A DNA stretch of 20,195 nt, from the NCBI GenBank assembly GCA_002500765.1, contig DLSX01000178.1, forward strand, positions 44,809 to 65,003, given 5' to 3'. Source of the DNA: Neorhizobium sp. UBA7851. GTDB lineage: Bacteria; Pseudomonadota; Alphaproteobacteria; Rhizobiales; Rhizobiaceae. Shown here piece by piece: positions 6,925 to 13,361 of the stretch. Below the pieces are notes generated by a model. That model had not been told where the DNA came from. It saw only the letters and a program-made list of their open reading frames with translations, and searched no databases. Position 1 is the first letter of the stretch. Every line of letters starts with the position of its first letter. A program made the translations under genes and the position numbers.

Positions 6925-7146
6925 ATGCAGAAAATCCAAGTCGGAAATGAAGTCGAATGGAGATGGGGGCGCTCCAAGGCAGAGGGTAAGGTCACCCAGA
7001 AATTCACCGAGGACGTAAAGCGTCGGATCAAGGGCAAGACGATCAAGCGCAAGGCGGACGACAAGGAGCCGGCATTCCTGATCAAGCTGGAAGACGGTGA
7101 CCGCGTTCTGAAAAGCCAGTCGGAGGTGAAGAAGACCCATGGCTGA
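6925..7146 (+). CDS. DUF2945 / hypervirulence-associated TUDOR-domain small protein
   Basis: A 73-residue, lysine-rich cytosolic protein matching the DUF2945 family, annotated in databases as a TUDOR-like domain. It opens with VGNEVEWRWGRSKAEGKVTQ and ends with EPAFLIKLEDGDRVLKSQSEV, the short beta-barrel signature of the family. Biochemical function is not known. The ATG at 6925 was chosen over the out-of-frame ATG at 6921; AAGGAG (6913-6918) is 6 nt upstream. It overlaps the following gene by 8 bp, so the two are a coupled pair. A long potential hairpin covers its ribosome binding site. Confidence 0.82.
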   Translation: MQKIQVGNEVEWRWGRSKAEGKVTQKFTEDVKRRIKGKTIKRKADDKEPAFLIKLEDGDRVLKSQSEVKKTHG

Positions 7147-7537
7147 TAAGGATCTCGACAATCGTCCGCCGGCGGATGTCGCGTCTGCTGCTGAAAAGGG
7201 ACTGAAACTCAGGGCGAAATTCCGCCGTGGCGGCACTACTGTCGGCATTGCCCGCGCCCGCGATCTCCAGCATCGCAAATCGCTCTCCGATCTTACCGTC
7301 AAAAGAATGGTCAGCTATTTCGCCCGCCACAAGGTCGACAAGCGCGCCGAGAATTTCGGCGATGATGAGGAGCCTTCAACCGGATACATCGCCTGGCTCC
7401 TATGGGGCGGTGATGCCGGGCAGAAATGGGCGGAGGAACAGGCAAAGATCATCGAGGCGAAGAAAAAAGAGAAGCAGCACCCAAGCCGCCATGGGCGGGA
7501 CGGCAATGTCCAACGGCACGCCTCCCATCATCAGTGA
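7139..7537 (+). CDS. Small protein with a phage-head-associated motif (ARARDL...LWGGDAG)
   Basis: A 132-residue, highly charged protein of unknown function. The core from about residue 35 to 105 contains GIARARDLQHRKSLSDLTVK, SYFARHKVDKRAENF and PSTGYIAWLLWGGDAGQKWA. I recognise this pattern from segments attached to phage head and portal proteins, and from small stand-alone proteins in alphaproteobacteria. No catalytic motif is visible. The last 25 residues are Lys, His and Arg-rich and look poorly conserved. It overlaps the DUF2945 gene by 8 bp, and its 3' end overlaps the convergent sqdC gene by 7 bp. It could be a domesticated phage remnant or a DNA/RNA-associated stress protein; neither is shown. 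Confidence 0.75.
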   Translation: MADKDLDNRPPADVASAAEKGLKLRAKFRRGGTTVGIARARDLQHRKSLSDLTVKRMVSYFARHKVDKRAENFGDDEEPSTGYIAWLLWGGDAGQKWAEEQAKIIEAKKKEKQHPSRHGRDGNVQRHASHHQ

Positions 7538-8412
7538 CTATCTTCGATCTGGCGTGCCAGTATCGCCATGGTCTCGTCGAAGCGCCGCATTCCTCCGGGC
7601 AACCAGCCGATGCGGCGGATTTTTTCGGTAGTCATCTCGTTCGCGGAAAGTACCGCGAGTGCCACCAGCTGGGCCGAGAGGCCCAGTTTCTCCAGGATCG
7701 TTCGTGTGTCGACCGTGACGTCCGAGATGTTGAAGCTCTGTCCGTTTACGGAGAAGGCATCCGTTGTCAGCAGGAGCCGGATCGCCTGGGCAACATCTGC
7801 TCCGTGGACTTCGGTGCCTGCGCGCGGCGCAACGGGTTTGCCGGAAAGCGCATCGGCGATGAGATCATCCCATTTGTTCGGGCGAAATTCTCCATAGACG
7901 CCAGTGGCACGCAGCGATGCGGTGACGAAATCGGGGCAGGATAGGGCGCTCAGCGCCTGTTCTACTGCGAGTTTGATCTCGCCGTAGAGGGAGGTCGGCG
8001 AGAGCGTCAGGTCTTCCGTGAGGACAGTGCCTGATACAAGGCCATCATAAACTGCGCGGCTGGAGAGAAAGACGGCTCGCTGCACGCCTTTCTCCTTTGC
8101 AGTCTCGAAAAGCTTGATCGAGCCGTCGAGGTTCATGCGCCGGAAACGCTTCGGGTCCTTACCTTCACCGCCTCGGTATTTTCCCGGCAAGTGATCGAAA
8201 GCTGCATGGATGAAGGCGTCGATGCCTTCGAATGCGCCGGACTGATCGATCTTTGGGTCGAGGTGGAATGGACGGAAATCAACCGGCTGCGAGAAGAAGC
8301 CTGCCTGAGGCGGTTTGCGGGTGCCAACCGTGACGGCATAACCGGCCGACAGAAGATCTTCGACGACATAACGGCCGACAAGTCCCGTGCCGCCGGAAAC
8401 CAGTACCTTCAC
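7531..8412 (-). CDS. sqdC: SqdC-like NAD(P)-dependent epimerase/reductase of sulfolipid synthesis
   Basis: A 293-residue extended short-chain dehydrogenase/reductase. The nucleotide-binding motif is GGTGLVG (residues 7-13), the catalytic serines lie in FLSSRAVY (about 115-122), and Y143-K147 (YGEIK) form the catalytic pair. The identity as SqdC rests mainly on position: it is the third gene after sqdB and a GT8 glycosyltransferase, and its start overlaps the sqdD stop by 4 bp. In Rhodobacter, loss of sqdC led to a sulfoquinovosyl-dihydroxyacetone product, so a reductase-like role in finishing the lipid is likely. Sequence alone would support only an NAD-dependent epimerase/dehydratase family call. 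Confidence 0.78.
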   Translation of the reverse strand: MKVLVSGGTGLVGRYVVEDLLSAGYAVTVGTRKPPQAGFFSQPVDFRPFHLDPKIDQSGAFEGIDAFIHAAFDHLPGKYRGGEGKDPKRFRRMNLDGSIKLFETAKEKGVQRAVFLSSRAVYDGLVSGTVLTEDLTLSPTSLYGEIKLAVEQALSALSCPDFVTASLRATGVYGEFRPNKWDDLIADALSGKPVAPRAGTEVHGADVAQAIRLLLTTDAFSVNGQSFNISDVTVDTRTILEKLGLSAQLVALAVLSANEMTTEKIRRIGWLPGGMRRFDETMAILARQIEDSH

Positions 8413-9236
8413 GCCGCATCTCCAGGCTTGGAAAGTTGCGGGCCGGGGAGGGTGGAAATGTCGGGGATGTGCCGACCCTCATGAAAGGCATGCCAGAGGT
8501 CGATCAGCGGGCGCAGCATGTTTGCCTTGGGATGGTCGGCCTCCCATGGCTTTTCATACTGGTAATGCAGGATGGCGACGTTTTTCCAATCCCACAAGGA
8601 CGGCATGTTGAACCAGACATATTGCAGCATGTTCATGGTGACAGGCAGGCCATGCCAGTCGGGGAAGAAGCTCTCGAGAAAGGTCTGATCGGTCCGCCGC
8701 CAGAAGGCGTCCTGCTGGTCGAGCGCTGCAAGCATGCGCTCGAAGGTTTCGACGGACGGTTTTGCGACGAAGACGCCGGAATTGAGCCGGTGGAAATCGG
8801 CAAGGTTCTCATAAACATTCGGGGCTGCGGAAAATTCCGGATAATCGAACAACTTGTCGATATTCTTCAGCACGATCACGTCCGCATCGAGGAAAACGAC
8901 AGTGCGGTATTCCTTGAGTTCCCAGAGCCGAAGCTTGCAGAAATTGTCGAGCGGGGTGTGAAATTCCGGCTTCCGCCCCTTGGTGAAGGGGGCCGCACCA
9001 TGCAGGTTCTGGCGGGCATGACGCTCGTTGAAACCGTCGGACAGGGGAAGGTGCGCGACTTCGATGGTTCGGCAGCCGAGCATCTTGAGATTGCCCAGAG
9101 CCTGCTGGGAAATCGCGCCCGTATGCAGAATGACGATGTCTGCGGTGGTGCCGGTTCGCTGCAGCGAATGGACCAGAGCGGTCGCGCCCATGATGTAATC
9201 GGCATTGGTCACGAGGGTGACGAAGGCGTTCTGCAT
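8409..9236 (-). CDS. sqdD: GT8-family glycosyltransferase, SqdD-like
   Basis: A 275-residue glycosyltransferase of the glycogenin-like GT8 family. It has the N-terminal AFVTLVTNADYIMGATALVH stretch, the metal/nucleotide-sugar DxD motif D117-A-D119 in FLDADVIVL, and the C-terminal HYQYEKPWE motif (the HxxxxKPW type). The start at 9236 is preferred because family homology begins there and AGGA lies upstream; a 13-residue longer form to 9275 lacks a ribosome binding site. Lying between sqdB and sqdC, it probably transfers sulfoquinovose from UDP-sulfoquinovose toward the lipid acceptor. The functional call rests on the conserved operon order. Confidence 0.82.
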   Translation of the reverse strand: MQNAFVTLVTNADYIMGATALVHSLQRTGTTADIVILHTGAISQQALGNLKMLGCRTIEVAHLPLSDGFNERHARQNLHGAAPFTKGRKPEFHTPLDNFCKLRLWELKEYRTVVFLDADVIVLKNIDKLFDYPEFSAAPNVYENLADFHRLNSGVFVAKPSVETFERMLAALDQQDAFWRRTDQTFLESFFPDWHGLPVTMNMLQYVWFNMPSLWDWKNVAILHYQYEKPWEADHPKANMLRPLIDLWHAFHEGRHIPDISTLPGPQLSKPGDAA

Positions 9237-9342
9237 GGCTTGTGGTCCTGTTCGCGGCGGCGGATGCTCGGCCATCGGATAAGCCGGAGCAAGTTCCGAG
9301 CATCGATCGCCGTTGCCGAATGTTACGTGGACAGATCCTCGG

Positions 9343-9371
9343 GTCGTCCTCGGGTGTAACTCGAGGACGAC
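9343..9371 (-). other. 10-bp intercistronic hairpin between sqdB and sqdD
   Basis: GTCGTCCTCG (9343-9352) and CGAGGACGAC (9362-9371) form a perfect 10-bp inverted repeat around a 9-nt loop. It lies 20 nt past the sqdB stop in the 154-bp gap before sqdD. There is no T-run in the minus-strand direction, so it is not a classic terminator. An mRNA-stabilising or processing hairpin that sets the sqdB to sqdDC ratio is a reasonable inference. Confidence 0.55.
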
Positions 9372-9390
9372 GATGACGAAATACGGTGTC

Positions 9391-10611
9391 TCAGGAAACC
9401 GACTTCAACCGTAGGCCCTCCGGATCGCGTTCGACCGTTGCGGCAATGTCCCTGGTCCAGGCGGACACGGCGGGAACGCGGCTGCGATCAACGCGATAGG
9501 CGTATTTCTTCGCAACGTCGACAATCTCCGACAGCAGGCCTTCGCCGAGCGTGGTCGGCTTGAGGCCCAGTTCGAGGAATTTCTCGTTCTTCACGACGAG
9601 ATCGTTTTCCGGTGCTTCCTTGCGCGGGTTCGGCAGCCAGGCGATCTTGGCGCCGGTCATCTTCGAGATCATCTCGGCGAGATCACGCACGCGGTGCGTC
9701 TCGGTCATCTGGTTGAAGATCTCGACACGGCCGCCGCGGGCAGGGGGATTGTTGAGCGCGATCTCGATGCAGCGAACCGAATCCTGCACGTGGATGAAGG
9801 CGCGGGTCTGGCCGCCGGTGCCGTGGACGGTAAGCGGATACCCGATCGCGGCCTGGATGAGAAAACGATTCAAGACCGTCCCGTAATCCCCATCATAATC
9901 AAAGCGATTTATCAGCTGCTCATGGATGCGCGTCTCAGCCGTATGGGTGCCCCAGACGATGCCCTGATGCAGGTCGGTGATGCGCAAGCGATCGTTTTTC
10001 GCGTAGAACTGGAAGAGCAGCTGATCCAGGCACTTGGTCATGTGGTAGATCGAGCCGGGATTGGACGGATAGAGGATTTCCTGGGAAACCGTCTGGCCGC
10101 CCATCGTCTCGATGCCGACCGGCAGATAACCTTCCGGGATGGCGGCACCGACCGTTGAATAGCCGTAGACGCCCATCGTGCCGAGATGGACGAGGTGAGT
10201 GTCAAGATCGAGTTCGACCAGCGCGTTGAGGAGATTATGCGTGGCGTTAACGTTGTTGTTGACGGTGTAGTTCTTGTGACGGTCGCTTTTCATCGAATAG
10301 GGCGCAGCGCGCTGTTCGGCGAAATGCACGATCGTATCCGGGCGGTGCTCCGCCAGCCAGTTCTTCAGAAGCTCGTAATCCTTGGCGAGATCGATCAAAT
10401 TGAAATGGATGCGGCGGCCGGTCTCGGCGTGCCAGATGCGGGTGCGCTCCTGGATACTGTCCATCGGGGTCAGCGACTGCACGCCGAGTTCGGTATCGAT
10501 CCAGCGACGGGAAAGATTGTCGAGAATATGGACCTCATGGCCCGCATGGGACAGGTGAAGGGATGTAGGCCATCCGATGAAACCGTCGCCGCCCATGACT
10601 GCAATCTTCAT
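9391..10611 (-). CDS. sqdB: UDP-sulfoquinovose synthase SqdB
   Basis: SqdB makes UDP-sulfoquinovose from UDP-glucose and a sulfite donor, the committed step to the sulfolipid SQDG. The protein is 406 residues, the normal length. The start at 10611 was chosen because the diagnostic MKIAVMGGDGFIGWPTSLHL begins there and GGAG lies 7 nt upstream. Seen in the sequence: the unusual GGDGFIGW NAD-binding motif (residues 7-14), catalytic T145 in HLGTMGVYG, and Y189/K193 in SIYHMTK. The GTHTAETRIHEQLINRFDYD-type stretch in the second half is typical of SqdB. It is the first gene of sqdB-sqdD-sqdC and divergent from ybgC. sqdA, present in some clusters, is not seen here. Confidence 0.96.
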   Translation of the reverse strand: MKIAVMGGDGFIGWPTSLHLSHAGHEVHILDNLSRRWIDTELGVQSLTPMDSIQERTRIWHAETGRRIHFNLIDLAKDYELLKNWLAEHRPDTIVHFAEQRAAPYSMKSDRHKNYTVNNNVNATHNLLNALVELDLDTHLVHLGTMGVYGYSTVGAAIPEGYLPVGIETMGGQTVSQEILYPSNPGSIYHMTKCLDQLLFQFYAKNDRLRITDLHQGIVWGTHTAETRIHEQLINRFDYDGDYGTVLNRFLIQAAIGYPLTVHGTGGQTRAFIHVQDSVRCIEIALNNPPARGGRVEIFNQMTETHRVRDLAEMISKMTGAKIAWLPNPRKEAPENDLVVKNEKFLELGLKPTTLGEGLLSEIVDVAKKYAYRVDRSRVPAVSAWTRDIAATVERDPEGLRLKSVS

Positions 10612-10733
10612 AAAAAATCTCCAGTGGTGTTCTGATTTTTTCCTGTTAGGGAGGAAATATGACGCCCGTTGGATAGTGGGGCGGCGTGCTGCCAATATCC
10701 AGAGGACGATAAGGTTTTTCCAAGGCAAGCCCT

Positions 10734-11183
10734 ATGCATAGTGATAATTTTCTCCTCTCCGGCGAGTTGACCGATCACGGTCATCGCCTCGTGCAGCGCG
10801 TCTATTACGAGGACACGGACTTTTCCGGCGTCGTCTATCACGCCCGTTATCTTCACTTTCTGGAGAGAGGCCGAACCGATTATCTGCGCTGCCTGGGTTG
10901 CGAACAAAGTGCGCTTCTGGCCGCGGACGAGGAAGGGCTTGTTTTCGTCGTCCATCGGATGGAGATCGACTTCAAGCAGCCGGCGCGGATGGACGATATC
11001 CTGACGATCACGACGGCGACGGAAAAGGCCGGCGGCGCCAAGATGGTGCTCAATCAGGAAATCCGCCGTGGCGACATCTTGTTGATCGCCGCGAAGGTCG
11101 TCATTGCCGTGATCAACAAACACGGCCGGCCCCGGCGGTTGCCGGAGACGATTGCCGAGAAGTTTCTCGGGCATGGCGTTTAA
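10734..11183 (+). CDS. ybgC: Tol-Pal-associated acyl-CoA thioesterase YbgC
   Basis: A 149-residue hotdog-fold 4-hydroxybenzoyl-CoA thioesterase-family enzyme of the YbgC type. The active-site motif YYEDTDFSGVVYHARYLHFL (about residues 24-43) carries the catalytic aspartate, and ERGRTDYL follows. YbgC hydrolyses acyl-CoA or interacts with acyl-carrier protein at the membrane, and in many proteobacteria it is the first gene of the tol-pal cluster. Here it lies upstream of tolQ on the same strand but is separated by 964 bp that include an antisense gene. It therefore probably has its own transcript. AAGG (10722-10725) precedes the ATG. The stop codon lies inside a 14-bp palindrome. Confidence 0.95.
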   Translation: MHSDNFLLSGELTDHGHRLVQRVYYEDTDFSGVVYHARYLHFLERGRTDYLRCLGCEQSALLAADEEGLVFVVHRMEIDFKQPARMDDILTITTATEKAGGAKMVLNQEIRRGDILLIAAKVVIAVINKHGRPRRLPETIAEKFLGHGV

Positions 11184-11188
11184 ACGCC
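11175..11188. repeat. 14-bp perfect palindrome over the ybgC stop codon
   Basis: GGCGTTTAAACGCC is a perfect, loop-less palindrome centred on the TAA stop of ybgC. It lies between ybgC and the convergent downstream gene, which ends at 11220. It could be a protein-binding site or part of a bidirectional transcription end; there is no T-run. Confidence 0.5.
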
Positions 11189-11219
11189 CCAATCCCAGAG
11201 CATGATGCGGAGTTGAGAA

Positions 11220-11705
11220 TCATGGGCGGATAATCAGGCCACTCCTGGCCATCTTCTTCATGCCCGGTTCGAGTTCAGCCGGGCATTCGCCGGCATAGGT
11301 TACCCTGGCGCCGACATGCAGCTTTTCCGTCTTGCCGGCGGCGTCGACGAACTCGGTGACCGATTCGAAACTGTAGTCAGACCTGAAATCTCCCGAAAAC
11401 GTGACCTGAAGTTCAGCGTTCGATCTTTCCGTCAGTTTGCAGGTCGCTTCGACTTTCCCGGATGCTCCCTGGATGCTGGAGGCTGTAACCTCGCATTCAT
11501 TGGCGAAATTGTCCCAGACGTCGGTATCGATAAAATCGTTCCTGGTCTCGTCGATGCAGATGGACCAGTCCGCAAACGGATTGTCTTGCGACTTGAGGAT
11601 CCAGAGGCCTGTCGTTCTTGCCGGGATATCTTCGGCGGAAGCGGATGAAATCAGCATGGCGGATGCGCAAGCTGCGCCGACAAGGGCGCGTGTAAAAACA
11701 AGCAT
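11220..11705 (-). CDS. DUF3617-like secreted protein
   Basis: A 161-residue protein with a clear N-terminal signal peptide (MLVFTRALVGAACASAMLIS, likely cleavage after SASA, about residue 24), so it is exported to the periplasm. The mature part has the DUF3617 layout: an early RTTGLW motif, then CIDE, ECEVTASS and EATCKLTE giving paired cysteines, a central TFSGDFRSDYSFES strand region, and a final YAGECPAEL near the C terminus. The function of this family is unknown. AGAGGA 5 nt before the ATG supports the start. It lies antisense between ybgC and tolQ, interrupting the common ybgC-tolQ order. An imperfect hairpin (11730-11757) lies in its 5' leader. Confidence 0.72.
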   Translation of the reverse strand: MLVFTRALVGAACASAMLISSASAEDIPARTTGLWILKSQDNPFADWSICIDETRNDFIDTDVWDNFANECEVTASSIQGASGKVEATCKLTERSNAELQVTFSGDFRSDYSFESVTEFVDAAGKTEKLHVGARVTYAGECPAELEPGMKKMARSGLIIRP

Positions 11706-12147
11706 TTATTCCTCTTTGAAAATAAACGGCCTCAGGCGGCGTGGGATCGCCTTGAGGTGAAACGAGAATGTCCCGACCGATAGACAAGGCATTGGCGATG
11801 CTCAACCTGCCAATAGTTGCAGGTCGTCGTTCCGGCATTCGTCAAGGGCGGGCGGCTGGCGAGCTGACGCTTGATGCCGTCAATCCATCTGTTTTTTCGA
11901 GTCGTTTCAGAGGGATGAGGTGCGGTGTTGTAACGCATTATTAACGATAATGTTGTCTTACTCGACCCTGAGGAATTTGTGCAACGCACGCCTTCCTTTG
12001 ACCAAATTTGAAGGCGAGAAGCCAAGCAGAAACTCAGGACATCTTGGGGTTAGGGCTGCGCTCTCGGTGGTCAGACAGATATTCGCGAGCATGCGCTTTG
12101 GAACCCGCCCGGTCACCATGCCGGGCGTTTGGATTCGGGGATAGTTG
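11706..12147. other. 442-bp structured intergenic region upstream of tolQ
   Basis: No convincing gene is seen here; short open frames lack ribosome binding sites and family features. It holds the leader of the minus-strand DUF3617-like gene, with an imperfect hairpin at 11730-11738/11748-11757. It also holds an AT-rich inverted repeat CATTAT-TAACG-ATAATG (11936-11952) in which TAACG recurs (11931 and 11942). A nested hairpin lies at 11989-12016: CGCCTTC/GAAGGCG enclosing TTTG-AC-CAAA. A terminator-like hairpin follows at 12106-12130. The tolQ promoter must lie here or downstream, but I could not assign clear -35/-10 boxes. Confidence 0.6.
12106..12130 (+). terminator. Terminator-like hairpin just before tolQ
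   Basis: CGCCCGG (12106-12112) and CCGGGCG (12121-12127) form a 7-bp GC-rich stem with an 8-nt loop, followed directly by TTT (12128-12130). It ends 17 nt before the tolQ ATG. It could be an attenuator, the end of a small RNA, or a translational control hairpin. The short T-run makes a full terminator uncertain. Confidence 0.4.
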
Positions 12148-12867
12148 ATGGAACAGGTAGCTTTGGAAGCCACGACGCACGACGTCAGTCTGTGGGCGCT
12201 TTTCATGCAGGCGGGACTTATCGTCAAGCTGGTCATGATCGGTCTGCTCGGGGCTTCGATCTGGACATGGGCGATCGTGCTCGACAAATATGTGAGCTTC
12301 AACAAGGCACGCAAGCAGTTCGACCAGTTCGAACAGGTCTTTTGGTCCGGCCAGTCGCTGGAAGAGCTTTACCGCACGCTCGGCGAGCGCCAGAACAACG
12401 GCCTTGCCGCCATCTTCGTTGCCGCCATGCGGGAGTGGAAAAAAAGCTTCGAGCGCGGCGCGCGCTCGCCGATCGGCCTGCAGATGCGTATCGACCGGGC
12501 AATGGACGTGACGATGGCGCGCGAAGGCGAAGCCTATGAGGCGCGTCTCGGTTCGCTTGCAACGATCGGTTCGGCCGGTCCGTTCATCGGCCTCTTCGGT
12601 ACGGTCGTCGGTATCATGACCTCGTTCCAGGCGATCGCCGGTTCGAAGTCGACCAACCTCGCTGTTGTTGCGCCCGGTATTGCCGAAGCGCTACTTGCAA
12701 CCGCGATCGGCCTCGTTGCCGCTATCCCGGCCGTTATCGCCTACAACAAGTTCATGGCCGAAGCCGGCAAACTGAATTCCCGCATGGAAGGCTTTGCCGA
12801 CGAATTCTCGGCCATCCTCTCTCGTCAGATCGACGAGAAGCTGCAGCCCCGCCAGGCCGCGCAATAA
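12148..12867 (+). CDS. tolQ: Tol-Pal system proton channel subunit TolQ
   Basis: TolQ, with TolR, forms the inner-membrane proton channel that energises TolA. The 239-residue protein has three membrane segments: about 22-45, 137-160 (GSAGPFIGLFGTVVGIMTSF) and 172-200 (LLATAIGLVAAIPAVIAYNK). Pore-lining threonines are at T152 and T185. A long cytoplasmic loop lies between segments 1 and 2. The ATG at 12148 is preferred to an adjacent in-frame TTG (12145); GGGG at 12137-12140 is the likely ribosome binding site. ExbB and MotA are relatives, but the neighbours tolR, tolA, tolB and pal settle the identity. Confidence 0.97.
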   Translation: MEQVALEATTHDVSLWALFMQAGLIVKLVMIGLLGASIWTWAIVLDKYVSFNKARKQFDQFEQVFWSGQSLEELYRTLGERQNNGLAAIFVAAMREWKKSFERGARSPIGLQMRIDRAMDVTMAREGEAYEARLGSLATIGSAGPFIGLFGTVVGIMTSFQAIAGSKSTNLAVVAPGIAEALLATAIGLVAAIPAVIAYNKFMAEAGKLNSRMEGFADEFSAILSRQIDEKLQPRQAAQ

Positions 12868-12893
12868 GCCGCGCGACGAAGGAGAGCTAGATC

Positions 12894-13352
12894 ATGGGCA
12901 TGTCTGCCGGAGGAGCGAATGCATCGGGTGGCGGTCGTCGCGGACGTCGCGGTCGCCGTCGTGCTGGTGCAATCAGCGAAATCAACGTCACGCCGCTGGT
13001 CGACGTCATGCTCGTGCTGCTGATCATCTTCATGGTGGCGGCACCGATGATGACCGTCGGCGTGCCGATCGACCTGCCGGAAACGCAGGCGAAGGCGATG
13101 AATTCCGATACGCAGCCGATCACCATTTCCGTCAATCCGACAGGTGAGATCTATCTGCAAGAAACACCGATCGTCATCGATGAAGTCGTTCCGAAGCTCG
13201 AGGCGATTGCCACGACGGGTTACAACGAGCGTATCTATGTGCGTGGCGACACGGCTGCCGCCTATGGTATCGTGATGAAGGTCATGGCCCGCATTTCTGC
13301 CGCCGGTTACAAGAATATCGGCCTCGTTACCCTTCAGGAACAGGACAGGTAA
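12894..13352 (+). CDS. tolR: Tol-Pal system subunit TolR
   Basis: A 152-residue ExbD/TolR-family protein. It has a short cytoplasmic N terminus rich in Gly and Arg (GGGRRGRRGRRRAG), then EINVTPLVDVMLVLLIIFMV with the conserved proton-carrying aspartate D37, and a periplasmic domain (about 55-152) that dimerises. It couples proton flow through TolQ to conformational work on TolA. GGAG in AAGGAGAGC 5' of the ATG supports the start. It lies 26 bp after tolQ and 9 bp before tolA, in one operon. The arginine-rich N terminus is more extended than in E. coli TolR. Confidence 0.97.
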   Translation: MGMSAGGANASGGGRRGRRGRRRAGAISEINVTPLVDVMLVLLIIFMVAAPMMTVGVPIDLPETQAKAMNSDTQPITISVNPTGEIYLQETPIVIDEVVPKLEAIATTGYNERIYVRGDTAAAYGIVMKVMARISAAGYKNIGLVTLQEQDR

Positions 13353-13361
13353 AAGGCCGCC

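Noticed and set aside
8436..9359. 307-codon plus-strand frame over sqdD
   Set aside because: Antisense to a GT8 protein with DxD and HxxxxKPW motifs; no independent support.
10645..10665. Possible Pho box upstream of sqdB on the minus strand
   Set aside because: Only one half (GCGTCAT) resembles CTGTCAT, at 5 of 7 bases, and the second half does not match. Phosphate control is plausible from the family but not shown by this sequence.
10669..10698. TTGGAT-N18-CAATAT as a ybgC promoter
   Set aside because: Weak matches to both boxes and an 18-nt spacer; not distinct enough from background to list.
11920..12144. 74-codon plus-strand frame before tolQ
   Set aside because: No ribosome binding site, no domain, and it crosses two hairpins; better read as non-coding.
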